Positions 1 to 10,250 of a DNA stretch of 64,000 bases are shown piece by piece. The DNA is taken from contig WION01000087.1 in NCBI GenBank assembly GCA_015039365.1, positions 62,001 through 126,000 of the forward strand, in the 5' to 3' direction. Below the pieces are notes generated by a model. It searched no databases. It was not told the origin of the DNA and saw only the letters and a program-made list of their open reading frames with translations. Each line of letters begins with the position of its first letter. Positions within the stretch are counted from its first letter, which is position 1. Source of the DNA: Amanita rubescens (Eukaryota > Basidiomycota > Agaricomycetes > Agaricales > Amanitaceae). A program made the position numbers and the translations under genes.

Positions 1-124
1 TAGCCGAAGGTAAAAGAGGCGCAGCCAAAAGCCGCAAATCACCCCGTCTAAAGACAGAATTAGCATTCATTAATCCAAGATAAGGTCAAATTTGATAAGC
101 TCTTACTGTGATTGTTTCGAGTGG

Positions 125-421
125 TCTGAGAAGCCAATCAGCTAACCTCCTCAAAAGCCGGGATTGTTTAGCTACTTACCAGACACCGTTGACGACGGGA
201 AGGTTACCCGCAGAGCCGACAGCTGGAAGGTTACCGACAGAGCCAACGGCGGGAAGGTTACCAACAGAGCCGACGACGGGAAGGTTACCGGCATCGCCAA
301 GACTCCCGGGGACACCGCCAATGTTGCTGGTAAGGCCCCCGTTGCCTACAGAGTTGACAGGAGCGGCGGCGACAAAAATGGCGAAGGCGGCCACGGCAAC
401 AACAGCGAGTTTGGAGAACAT
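125..421 (-). CDS. small secreted glycine/leucine/proline repeat protein
   Basis: The ATG at 421 opens a reading frame that begins with a clear signal peptide (MFSKLAVVAVAAFAIFVAAA, cleavage probably after AAA-P). The mature part is about 60 residues and holds four tandem 9-residue units of the type GNLPxVGSV, visible in DNA as 27-bp repeats at about 195-290. The exon ends at 180 at a strong GTAAGT donor. A branch-like CTGAT and acceptor TTCTCAG lie at 126-140, so the next exon starts at 125 and TG plus A forms the stop codon across the junction. If unspliced, the frame ends one residue later at TAA, so the protein hardly changes. No cysteines are seen, so this is not a hydrophobin. It resembles the many short secreted proteins of basidiomycetes; no function can be assigned. 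Confidence 0.55.
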
Positions 422-1407
422 TTTGGTGGTTCAAGGAGTGAGGTATTGGTAAAGGAGTGGCAGTGGTTTACTTGGGGTGCAAGAGTAAGTGAAGCTGCGA
501 GACTTCAAACGGTGATGATGTTTGACGAATACCGGGCTCCCTTTTATGGGGCACTGGACAACCGAACAGAGGTGAAATATTACCATGCTAAAACAACGTA
601 AAGTTATGTCACTGGCTCCACCTTTTATCCGAATTAGCGTGTGCCGCGCAGGCGAACAAAGTTCACTTACTTACTAGCTATCATTCATTAATCTCTGGTG
701 ACGACATGTTGGTGGGAAGCTTGGGTGACGGAATTCCAATCCGAAATTGGGAAATTGCTGCGTTGACTGAAAAGTATTGCACTTTGGGCTTCCAGCGATC
801 GAGTCCCGTGTCTTGAAGGGAGGAGCTTTGAGCTCTGGAAGCAGTACGGTTGTGGAGCGCACTAGGACAAGTCTTGGACTGTTCCCACATGCAGTGCCAC
901 CTTACCTCCTCGACGCTTCTGTCATCAGCCCAACAATTACCCTTTTTTTGAACTACCGCCACTCTTCTGCCTTCTTCGCCTGCGCATCTCCGTGTTAGTT
1001 TAGCGTAACGTTATGATCGAATAGGCCTAGTATATGTCGGCTCCATTCGGCTACTCCTGCACGATTAAAGGAGGCCCAGCATTCGTTGAATTATTGAAGT
1101 TTCCGCCCGACTTCTACTCTTTCTGCTGTACATCAGTGACTAAGCGAATTGAGGTCGTTACCGATGCTACTCCGATCGCTTGCCAACGTTTCCATCACCT
1201 TGCCTACGTGCTACCGGCTGTGCAAACTCGCGCGCCTAGGATACGCTGACAAAGCATGACGTCAAGACAGGCATTCATCTTGCAAAACCTCCAAAAACCC
1301 ACCCAAAAAACCCAAACCATCCTGCCACCCACTTGTGAAGAAAGGCGGTTTTCAACCTCCCTCCAGGCTGACGCAGGGCCAACGCACCGGAATGTTATAC
1401 CTCCGAG
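422..1407. other. intergenic, no gene recognised
   Basis: Both strands hold only short open frames without domain signatures. The part just above 421 is the presumed 5' flank of the small secreted protein. Nothing else is recognised. Confidence 0.5.
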
Positions 1408-2330
1408 ATCGTGCGAGAGACCAAAGAGGCGTCGACGGACTTTTTTCGTCGAATGTCCATCTACGACAAAAAATGAAAATGAGAATCAGGTCTAGTTCAA
1501 AAGAGGCAAAACGCACCTCGCTCATATGCCCGCGATCTTCTTCCTCAATACCAGGACTGTCTTCTTCCCCATTGAGAACATGAAACCTGATCGCTCAACA
1601 TCTATCACTCGGCGAAAACGACAAATGGGGCGGATGATGTGTCCTCTCCTCCTCCTGCATCACCTACCCAAGACCAATCTTCTCCTTATCCTTGTATCTC
1701 GGGCCACCTGCAAGGGGTAAAGGGAAGTGTTAACTTTGCAACTGACTTCGAAGAGCGGTGCTACCCACTAGATATCCGTCTTATAGGAACTTCCCTGATT
1801 GCTTTTGTCAAGGGGTCAACGTACAACTCTTTGAAAGTCCTCTTGGCTTTCTCCTCGCCGTCAAGCCAAACCTGCTCTGTGCTCCCGCCTCTGACAGCTG
1901 ATTTCCGAATTTCCGACGTAACACGTAACAAGTATATCAAGTATATCGTACTTTGTGAATACAACAATATGAGGCACTGTGTTTGTCGCTTGTTAGGGGA
2001 GCTTGGATGACAGATAATCGTGGAACTCACCACCGCGTCCACAGATTGAAGAATTCCTCCACTCCTCTTTCTGCGACGCGATCGCCAGCGACGGGTACTG
2101 AGATACAAATCCTGAAAGTATGCTGTCTCGAGTTGGAACATAATGGTCGGGTGCCCAGTTACTCACTGGCAGATGGCATGAAGTTTGTCTTTGAGCTCCA
2201 TCATTTGCTCGCGTCCTTCGATGAAACACTTCACTATGTCGAACTTGGCAACCTCGCCAGGCTCGAAGCCTTCCGAGTCGCGGGCAACGTGAGAGTTGAG
2301 GTGGTGATTAGCGTGGGAGGCAGGGTCAAG
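1408..2330 (-). pseudogene. decayed P-loop GTPase (G-domain fragment), copy 1 of a duplicated block
   Basis: Read on the minus strand, 2300-2160 encodes a G3-region segment (DSEGFEPGE, then FIEGREQMMELKDKLHAI) typical of the basidiomycete P-loop GTPase family also found in the two array genes of this window. Further on come PVAGDRVAERGVEEFFNLW (about 2100-2035), the G4 segment VVFTKYD (about 1960) and a helix containing EEKAKRTFKELYVDPL (about 1840-1790). No G1/P-loop exon is found upstream on this strand. The later segments lie in different frames, with a stop between the TKYD and EEKAK parts, so this is a truncated and probably dead copy. About 750 bp of it recur at 7960-8720. A head-on neighbour, the plus-strand GTPase P-loop exon, starts about 130 bp away. 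Confidence 0.65.
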
Positions 2331-2460
2331 TACGCCAGGTGGGAATTCTCAACTCTTATCGTTATCCTTATCGGAAGAAGTTGTTTTCGACCCCCCACAC
2401 GAGCATGTCGCAGCTGCAACTTGCAAACGCTAATCTTGTAGGGACTCATGAGTCTCACAG

Positions 2461-5400
2461 ATTTCTTCTCTAATACTCGAGCAGGCTATTGAGCGCTTTC
2501 GAATCTTGGTCATCGGTAACGCCAACGCCGGCAAGACAACCATTCTGAAGAAGGTGTGCCATGCCCAGGGTCGTGAACCGATTTGTTTCAATAGAGATGG
2601 TGAACCGGTGTGTCACCTGCTTTTCTGAATGTCGCCAAGGCTTAGTATTCATTCGCCCTTGTTAGATTGCTGCAGAGTTGAAACCGGATGCCTCGGTGTG
2701 TTTCGGATGTATCTGTATCCCGGGCCTTCTTTTATGACAAATCAATGCAATTTCGCAGCGCGGAGAACATGATATAGAAGACAGTTTTCAATATCCAACA
2801 GCTCACGGCTTCATTTTTCACGATTCCCGTGGGTTCGAGGCAGGTGCTACTGGCGAACTGGATAATGTTACAGATTTCATAAAGAAACGAGCTGAGAGAG
2901 AGGAATTGAAGGATCGGCTTCATGCAATTTGGTGCGCTAAGATCTGCAACATATTGTAATTTTCTGAATTTTCTCCTGCCGCTCAGGTATTGCATCCCGA
3001 CTAGCAATGATAGACCGATGACGGAAGCGGGGAAGAAATTATTTGAGATTGACACCGGAAACGGTTGGCAAACGTCTGCATCACCTACTAAACGCATTGC
3101 TTATTCTAATACAAGTTCCTGTCATTGCGATCTTCACGAAAATGGATGGTCTCGAAGACAGGGCGTTTAACCGGCTAGCAATGGATGGTATTTTCGACGA
3201 AGAGAAGGCCACGGCCGAGGCAAAAGCTACATTCGAACGCAACTATCTGGAGCCACTTGAAGCGGTAAAGCACAAGCCGTGCCATACCATAAAACTACGC
3301 GGTATGTTGCTCACATCGACGGTAACAGCGACAAGCTCGACCATTCTCCACACAGACATGGACAAGGAAGGCACTATTTGCGACGAGCTGATCCTGAGGA
3401 CATCACAGGCCCTCGACGGCGATGCTCTAAAGTTGTTCTGTCTCTCAATCCTTCGGAATGATATGGAATCTCGTATCAAAGATGTTATCAACAAGTGGGC
3501 CATTGCCTCTTCCTCCCAGATAACCAGTAACTGATACGATACTACAGGATAATTATACCAAAGGCAAAAGGTGAGGAAAACATCGACTATGTCTTCGATC
3601 GGTAACTATCGTTCTCCCTTAGAGGCTCGTGAATCGGTCTCGTTTTCGAATGAACAAGCAAAATCGTTGTTCTGCGACGTGATGTGTCGCTTTCCGCACA
3701 TGCTGGTACGCATGCACACTCGTTATATTTAATTATTCACTCCCGTGCTTACAAATGTCAACAATCCCGCCACAGCCCGTACGTAATAGTTATATCGCCT
3801 GCCCTTCCTCTGCTAATCATCCTTGGCAGAGTGTGAGCGTCCTTGCATCAGTCGATGACATCTGGAAGCTATTAATCACCCAATTACCTTGCATCACTCT
3901 CAGTTTGTAAGTACCTCATTGCCCTGATTGTCATTGCTTGTCCTATTCGTCATGATACTCAAACGCAACATGAACTTCAGGAAGTAGGTCTTAGGCTACC
4001 GTGACGTTCCTGGGGGTAAGGTCATCACTGATACCCTCGTTCGCTCCTCCCCTCCATAGAAGGTATGTAACTGGTTATTTGGGAGGGAACTACTTTATCA
4101 ACTTTTTTCATCTTCGCAGCTAGTGAGTTCTTCACTACGGTTGATACTCTGATGGTGCTTATGGAAATATTCCTTATCGGTTGTCCACAGATTGTGAGTG
4201 CTGTGGATGTTCAATTTGGCTGTACATTGTTGATAATGTTGATGGCAGCATGTGAGGTCTTGATCATTTTTTGAGTGGTGAATGTCTCATTCAATCTTAT
4301 TGGATATAGAATGTGAGTCTCTCTGACAGTTGTGTGCTCTAGTTCTTGGCTATAGTGATTAATTAATAATTACTTGGTATCTATAGATGGCAAGTTATTC
4401 ATGACACTAGTACTGCACTCACTGTGCCTGACCATATGATTCAACTAATCTTCAGGATGTGAGTATAAGCTACATCAATGACATAACCATCTGCACTGCC
4501 TAATGTTGTGCCCAACTTTTATTCAAACCATACAGGAAGTGGGTGTGCTTGTGTTGATACACCGGGGACATATAATCTTACACATCACCAGAATGTGAAC
4601 TTTATTTGGACCTTTGATGGCATACATCATCTACTTACAATCATTCCTGGATTGGTGTATATCAGGCTGTGAGTTGGAATGTTCCTCAACCCAATCACAG
4701 TGGTGTACCAATGGCCTCATCATGGCATTGAACAGGTTGATGTAAGTTTTGGCTTGGTGCTCTCTCACTGAGTTACAAATGCTGTATTTGAAGGCTGTAT
4801 GTACTATCCTACACCAACAATTTCAAACTTAACTAATAAATACTTTATCTGATTTGCAGGCGGTATATGTCATCTGCTCTTCATGACCACTTATTGATTG
4901 TTGCATTGGTCAATACTTGGCATTGCAGTGTGTAAGTTTGTTCCATCATCAGCATCACCAACTTCTGATATGTGGTGTAGGAGGTATGTGATTAGTTTGT
5001 CCTTTATTTTTGAATGACATTGGGGTGGATATCAGACTGTAAATATAATTGTGGGTTTACTTTTACCAGCAATTAGCAGATCATATTTGCATTTGCTTAT
5101 AACTCACATATCTACTTTGCACCACTGGTGTGCTCTTCACAGGATGTGAATTTGCAATTTTTCTGTTGTGACCAGCCCCTCACAGCTTACCTCTGCTCTT
5201 CACAGCAAGTGAGTTTCTGACTTTTCTGTTGTGATCAGCCCCTCACAGCTCACCTCTGCTCTTCACAGCAAGTGAGTTGCTGACTTTTCTGTTGTGATCA
5301 GCCCCTCACAGCTCACCTCTGCTCTTCACAGTTTGTGAGTTTCTGACTTTTCTGTTGTGATCAGCCCCTCACAGCTCACCTCTACTCTTCACAGATTGTG

Positions 5401-7484
5401 AGTTTCTGACTTTTCTGTTGTGATCAGCCCCTCATAGCTCACCTCTGCTCTTCACAGCGAGCGAGTTTCTGACTTTTCTGTTGTGATCAGCCCCTCACAG
5501 CTCATCTCTGCTCTTCACAGGATGTAAGTTTCTGACTTTTCTGTTGTGATCAGCCCCTCACAGCTCACCTCTGCTCTTCACAGCAAGTGAGTTTCTGAAT
5601 TTTATGTTGTGATCAGCCCCTCACAGCTCACCTCTGCTCTTCATAGCGAGTGAGTTTCTGACTTTTCTGTTGTGATCAGTTCCTCACAGCTCACCTCTGC
5701 TCTTCACAGCGAGTGAGTTTCTGACTTTTTTGTTGTGATCAGCCCCACAGCTCACCTCTACTCTTCACAGGATGTGAGTTTCTGACTTTTCTGTTGTGAT
5801 CAGCCCCTCACAGTTCATCTCTACTCTTCACAGGATGTGAGTTTCTCACTTTCCTGTTGTCTCTCACGGCTCACCTATGCTTTTCACAGATTGTGAGTTT
5901 CTGACTTTTCTGTTGTGATCAGCCCCTCACAACTCACCTCTGCTCTTCACAGTTTGTGAGTTTGTGACTTTCCTGTTGTGATCAGCCCCTCACAGCTCAC
6001 CTCTGCTCTTCACAGTTTGTGAGTTTCTGACTTTTCTGTTGTGATCAGCTCACAGCTCACCTTTGCTCATCACAGCTTGTGAGTTTCTGACTTTTCTGTT
6101 GTGATCAGTCCCTCACAGCTCACCTCTGCTCTTCACAGATTGTGAGTTTCTGACTTTTCTGTTGTGATCAGCCCCTCACAGCTCACCTCTACTCTTCACA
6201 GATTGTGAGTTTCTGACTTTTCTGTTGTGATCAGCCCCTCATATCTCACCTCTGCTCTTCACAGCGAGTGAGTTCCTGGCTAAGTTTTCTGTTGTGATCA
6301 GCCCCTCACAGATCACCTCTGCTCTTCACAGCAAGTGAGTTTCTGAATTTTATGTTGTGATCAGCCCCTCACAGCTCACCTCTGCTCTTCATAGCGAGTG
6401 AGTTTCTGACTTTTCCGTTGTGATCAGTTCCTCACAGCTAACCTCTGCCCTTCACAGGATGTGAGTTTCTGACTTTTATGTTGTGATCAGCCCCTCACAG
6501 CTCACCTCTGCTCTTCACAGCGAGTGAGTTTCTGACTTTTCTGTTGTGATCAGCCCCTCACAGCTCATCTCTGCTCTTCACAGGATGTGAGTTTCTCACT
6601 TTCCTGTTGTCCCTCACAGCTTACCTCTGCTCTTCACAGGATGTGAGTTTCTGACTTTTCTGTTGTGATCAGCCCTTCACATTTCATCTCTGCTCTTCAC
6701 AGGATGTGAGTTTCTGACTTTTCTGTTGTGATCAGTCCCTCATAGCTCACCTCACCTCTTCATAGTATGTGAGTTTCTGACTTTTCTGTTGTGATCAGCC
6801 CTTCACAGCTCACCTCAGCAAGTGAGTTTCTCACTTTTCTGTTGTGATCAGCTCCTCACAGTTCACCTCTGCCCTTCAACACAGGATGTGAGTCACTGCA
6901 CAAAATCAATATTTGATTGCTTTTTGATCCTTGCATCCTTCTTTTGAAATGCATCCAGAATGTATGTGCCTATCTTATGTGTTACTTCCACTCTTTCATG
7001 GGGCCATTTCATCTTCTACTCTCCAATATATGTCCAAACTGATTGCTTTGTGTGGTTTTATAGGACCATCAAAGTTTGGAGCAGTGCTTCGAGCTTATCT
7101 TGCCATTCATACCACTGCAGGTGTGGTACCTTTGTTACAATCTAGGCTAGTTGCCTTATCATCATTCAACTTCACTTAGGATTCTTATCAACTTCAAGCT
7201 ATGTGGATTGGCCTCAGTATGTTTTAACATTCTCTGCCATCATTGATGTCTCACTGATCTAGCACTTCATAGTGGCTGCAGCTGTTGCAGATCTCTGCTT
7301 ATTTGCCTCTCTCTCAATATCCCATGAGACCTTTCAGGAGACTTTTGACTTCTGTCTAAATGCAGCATCATATCTGAAACTCAAGTCTGCTGTAGAGGAA
7401 CAGTCTTCTACTATCATTTATGCCAATGTAGTCCTGGACATCCTGAAGGAGAATAGGGACAATTACAAGTTGTCACTGCAGTGA
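2461..7484 (+). CDS. P-loop GTPase with about 50 single-codon exons (microexon-array gene)
   Basis: The G domain is spread over exons 2461 (or 2485)-2607, 2759-2931, 2987-3063, 3116-3301, 3356-3494, 3548-3570 and 3623-3705. It shows G1 GNANAGKT, G3 HDSRGFE and G4 IFTKMD; reading frame is kept across every junction. The apparent stop at 3534 lies inside an intron (donor GTGGGC at 3495, acceptor ACTACAG ending 3547). After the exon ending in RFPHML at 3705 come 49 exons of exactly 3 nt and one of 6 nt (4736-4741), all in phase 0, from CCC at 3776 to AAT at 6959, each bounded by AG and GT (or GC). Normal exons follow: 7064-7120, 7180-7216 and 7273-7484, giving a helical tail of about 100 residues ending at TGA. 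The 5' exon with the start codon was not found. Function is unknown; the GTP-binding call is firm, and the coding status of the microexons is inferred from phase and the absence of stops. Confidence 0.75.
3706..5145 (+). other. heterogeneous half of microexon array 1 (introns diverged)
   Basis: Twenty-one consecutive microexons lie here: CCC 3776, AGT 3830, TTT 3904, GAA 3981, AAG 4060, CTA 4120, ATT 4191, CAT 4249, AAT 4310, ATG 4387, GAT 4456, GAA 4536, AAT 4592, GCT 4666, GTTGAT 4736, GCT 4794, GCG 4860, TGT 4929, GAG 4981, ACT 5036 and GAT 5143. The introns (about 50-105 nt) are unrelated in sequence to one another, yet each has a good donor and a pyrimidine-AG acceptor, and every exon is 3n. 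The intron after 4389 has a GC donor (GCAAGT). Confidence 0.75.
5146..6887 (+). repeat. homogenised tandem intron array 1, about 63-bp unit
   Basis: About 28 near-identical units follow one another. Each is a roughly 60-nt intron beginning GTGAGTTTCTGACTTTTCTG and ending CTCTGCTCTTCACAG, followed by one variable codon. Codons in order start at 5206, 5269, 5332, 5395, 5458, 5521, 5584, 5647, 5710, 5771, 5834, 5890, 5953, 6016, 6076, 6139, 6202, 6265, 6332, 6395, 6458, 6521, 6584, 6640, 6703, 6766, 6819 and 6885. They are drawn from GAT, CAA, CGA, TTT, ATT, CTT and TAT. Each unit has a CTGAC branch-like site and two further AGs (ATCAG, CTCACAG) upstream of the main acceptor. The intron after the CGA at 5458 starts GCGAGT. 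Confidence 0.9.
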
Positions 7485-7541
7485 AGCAGGGTTGACATGC
7501 ATAATGTGATAATGATATATGATAATGAAAAGAGCTTTGAA

Positions 7542-7833
7542 TCTAGAGTGGGTTGCTTTGGCTTGAGGGTTTTCTGCCAAAAGATCATATGGTGATGTCA
7601 GAAAGGTAGGAACTTGGCTCATGAGAGACACAGTGGTCAAACTGCTTCTCCAGCAAAGACAAGTATTGGAATAGATAGACATCCCCATTCTCTGGGGTGA
7701 TCTCTGACTGAAATAGAGTCGGACAGATGTGATAAAGATGAAGAAGAGGAATTTACTTCTTGTATGTCTTCTAGGATGGTCTTGTCTGAAGCCATCTCTG
7801 ATAAAGTGACACGAGTGGGTCAAAGTTTCCTTT
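7542..7833 (-). pseudogene. copied fragment of the LAA1/HEATR5 5' end
   Basis: This stretch matches 18043-18336 closely. It carries the LAA1 start region (ATGGCTTCAGAC), the first intron, exon 2 (SEITPENG then YLFQYLSLLEK in the functional gene) and the start of exon 3. It is dead: an extra T in the run GCAGTTTGACC shifts the frame, and the exon-2 donor GTGAGCC has become ATGAGCC. The match stops abruptly at a TCTAGAG on the left and at CAAAGTTTCCTTTC on the right. No other part of LAA1 is present nearby. Confidence 0.85.
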
Positions 7834-7959
7834 CGCGCGCCCACCTCCGAATTCGCGACCACCTTGACATCCTTGTCCAACATGGAAGAAGGCGATGCCT
7901 GCCCAGATGCCCCTTTCGAAGTCCGCGAAGCAGAATCCCACCGCGGGATGCAGCTGAAT

Positions 7960-8720
7960 CGTGCGAGAGACCAACACTTTTTTCGTCACTCATGTCCGTC
8001 TACGACAAGAATCGAAAATGAGAATCACGTCTAGCGTTCAAAAGAGGCAAAATGCACCTTGCTCATATGCCCGCGATCTTCTTCCTCGATACCAGGACTG
8101 TCTTCTTTCCCATTAAGAACATGAACCTGATCGCTCAACGCTCCATCACTTGGCGAAAGCGACAAATGGGGCGGACAATGCGTCCTCTCCTCCTCCTGCA
8201 CCACCAACTCAAGATCAACCCTCTCCTTATCCTTGTATCTCGGGCCACCTGTAAGGGGTAAAGGGAAGTGTAACTGACTCCGAAGAGCGGTGCTACCCAC
8301 TAGACACCCGTCTTATAGGAACTTCCCCGATTGCTTTTGTCAAGGGGTCAATGCACAACTCTTTGAAAGTCCTCATGGCTTTCTCCTTGCCGTCAACCCA
8401 AACCTGCTCTGTGTCTGAGTATATCATACTTTGCGAATATAACAATATGCGTGTCGCTTGTTAGGGCAGCTTGGATGACAGTTAATCATGAAACTCACCA
8501 CCGCGTCCACGCACCAGATTGACGATTTCCTCCATTCCTCTTTCTGCGATGCGATCGCCAGCGACAGGTATTGAGATACAAATCCTGAAAGTATGTTGTC
8601 TCGAATTGGAACATAATGGTCGGGTGCCCACTGAGCTACTCACCAGATGGCATGAAGTTCGCCCTTGAGCTCCATCATTTGCTCACATCCTTCGACCTCG
8701 CCAGGCTCGAGTCGGCAGCC
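7960..8720 (-). pseudogene. decayed P-loop GTPase fragment, copy 2 of the duplicated block
   Basis: Sequence from about 7960 to 8720 repeats 1408-2220, with small deletions. On the minus strand the most readable remnant is CEQMMELKGELHAIW followed by a GTGAGT donor at about 8700-8640. This is the same segment that precedes an intron in the live GTPases. The copy lacks a stretch present around 1870-1960 in copy 1, including most of the G4 region. It abuts the metallophosphatase relic on its right and the LAA1 fragment on its left. Confidence 0.65.
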
Positions 8721-9431
8721 CGTCCGTCCAGCACATATATTCTTATATACCATTTGCGCCCGATCCCATTTACACCCCTGCCAGCGTGAATGTGCCCGAA
8801 CACATGCAACTTTGGACGGACGTGCCATAATGCAAAGAGCAGTGCGTAGCATCCGTGCCTGTTCGCGTCGAGGTGCGCCAAGGGAGGACCGTGTGTGATG
8901 AGGGTGTCGGTTAGAGGCGGGATTTTGGACCAGGTCTCGTGTGCTTCGGGATGCCCCGGCGGTGAGCGTTGGGCGGACGCGAGGATACTGGAAAGGCCAT
9001 GATCCGTGTTTTGGTGTGTATGGGCTGCCATAGATGCGCAACTTGCGTCCACTTATGGTGAGTTCGATGGACGAATTCTCAAGGTATGTCAAACTTGGCG
9101 GTATACGCGCAAGCGTGCGAGCGCGACGTCCGAGTCACAGTGGTTGCCGGCGATGAAGAGTTTGTGGGGGTGCGGATGGGAGTTGAGCCAGGCGAGGGCG
9201 TCATCGAGTTCGTAGTCTGTGCCAGACTGGGTGAGGTCACCCGCGTGGATGAGAATGTCGCCTTCTGGGAGATGAGGTTGAGCGTGGTGGGTGTTGTGTG
9301 GGTGGGTGGGTGTCGGATACTTGCAAACGAGGCGGATGGGGAGTTTTGTCGGAAGTGCTAGAAGCGGCAGAGGGTGCAGCATGGAGCCAACGTGCAAGGA
9401 AAATGAGGGGCGATGATATGAAGCGGGGCAT
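8700..9431 (-). pseudogene. metallophosphoesterase (MPPED/UPF0046-like) pseudogene
   Basis: Minus-strand segments in order are: VSDTH (about 9310), EGDILIHAGDLTQSG with IAGNH (about 9275-9140), the segment YLENSSIELTISG then RLRIYGSPYTPKHGSW (about 9080-9000), LTDTLITHGPPLAHLD (about 8920-8870), VFGHIHAGRG (about 8800-8775), and WDRAQMVYKNIC (about 8765-8730). These are the metal-binding motifs D-x-H, GD, GNH, H and GHxH of calcineurin-like phosphoesterases of the MPPED type. They lie in at least four different frames. One shift sits in an expanded CCCA-type run after SDTH (9295-9315). The others are single-base changes with no plausible introns. The gene is inactivated. Confidence 0.75.
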
Positions 9432-9671
9432 CTTGACGATAGATGATATCGTCGAGGCTCATAGCGTTCCGTGTGTCGAGAATGAGCGGTCCGAGTACCT
9501 AGAGATCCCACAGTTTGAGCCTTCTGTGGCTGGTCGGATGACCCACGCTGAATCGACACCGGCGTTGTCGAAGCCTGCTGATGTAACTCGCGATCACGCA
9601 CATCACACTCGATGATGGATTATTGACAATAATAATAACATATGACGGGAACGGAACCCTCGATCGAGAGA

Positions 9672-10250
9672 TTAAATAAAGTGAATATGCGGTGCCTGCA
9701 CTACAATATTCATTGCCTTGAACTCCTCACTGACATCCTCGTCATCCCCATCCAGCACTTTACCCTCTCTGTTTGGTATGTAAAATCTCTTTTCAAGTGG
9801 CTTGACCCGCTTAGCCCATTCCGGGGCCTCTTCAAAGACTTTCGGGCGTGCTGCGAGCTCAGTAAAATCGGTTACGATGGGAGGTGCGTCCCTGGGCAAG
9901 CCGTATGCAATGCGTCGGTTGAAAGCGTCCCACATCAACTGGGTAAGGACGGCAAGAATGGCGCGGCGGACGGGATCGGGATTGGGATCGTCCACGGGCT
10001 TAGGAATGGAGGAGATGGCCCAGTCAGGATGGCTACGGCAAAAGTACTCGAGCTCGTCTCGGAAGTTAATGTTCCAGCCAAGGACGAAGAACTCGTAGAG
10101 ACGGTACAAGGAGGCTGAAGGGGTGTCGGGGCTGGTACGGCCGAGGAGACGGGAGAAGAAGGAAGGGGAGACGTGTGGGCGTGCACAACGGGTACGAACA
10201 CGGGAGGGATCCGCGAGGATGTCTGAGACTGTGGGTGGAAGGGCGAGCAT
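9672..10250 (-). CDS. conserved hypothetical protein, 192 aa, single exon
   Basis: An intact frame runs from ATG at 10250 to TAA at 9672. The protein is proline- and charge-rich with a block reading YGLPRDAPPIVTDFTELAAR in its middle and a C-terminus ending PHIHFI; no signal peptide or membrane helix is seen. From memory this looks like a family of single-exon proteins of unknown function conserved in agaricomycetes. The upstream flank (10251-10330) carries a TTTTTTATAGTATCACGTGA stretch with an E-box-like CACGTG, a plausible promoter element. The opposite-strand frames across it are shadows. Confidence 0.7.
   Translation of the reverse strand: MLALPPTVSDILADPSRVRTRCARPHVSPSFFSRLLGRTSPDTPSASLYRLYEFFVLGWNINFRDELEYFCRSHPDWAISSIPKPVDDPNPDPVRRAILAVLTQLMWDAFNRRIAYGLPRDAPPIVTDFTELAARPKVFEEAPEWAKRVKPLEKRFYIPNREGKVLDGDDEDVSEEFKAMNIVVQAPHIHFI

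Noticed and set aside
108..601. Plus-strand frames opposite the small secreted protein
   Set aside because: They are antisense to a frame with a clear signal peptide and splice site, and reflect its 27-bp repeats.
3534..3536. End of the plus-strand GTPase at the TGA near 3534
   Set aside because: The stop falls inside an intron; the GTGGGC donor at 3495 and the acceptor ending at 3547 restore a frame that continues to the F-P-H exon and the array.
5146..6887. Regularly spaced repeats resembling a CRISPR array
   Set aside because: The repeats are about 60 nt with only 3-nt 'spacers', carry splice donor and acceptor signals, and lie inside a eukaryotic gene. No cas genes are present.
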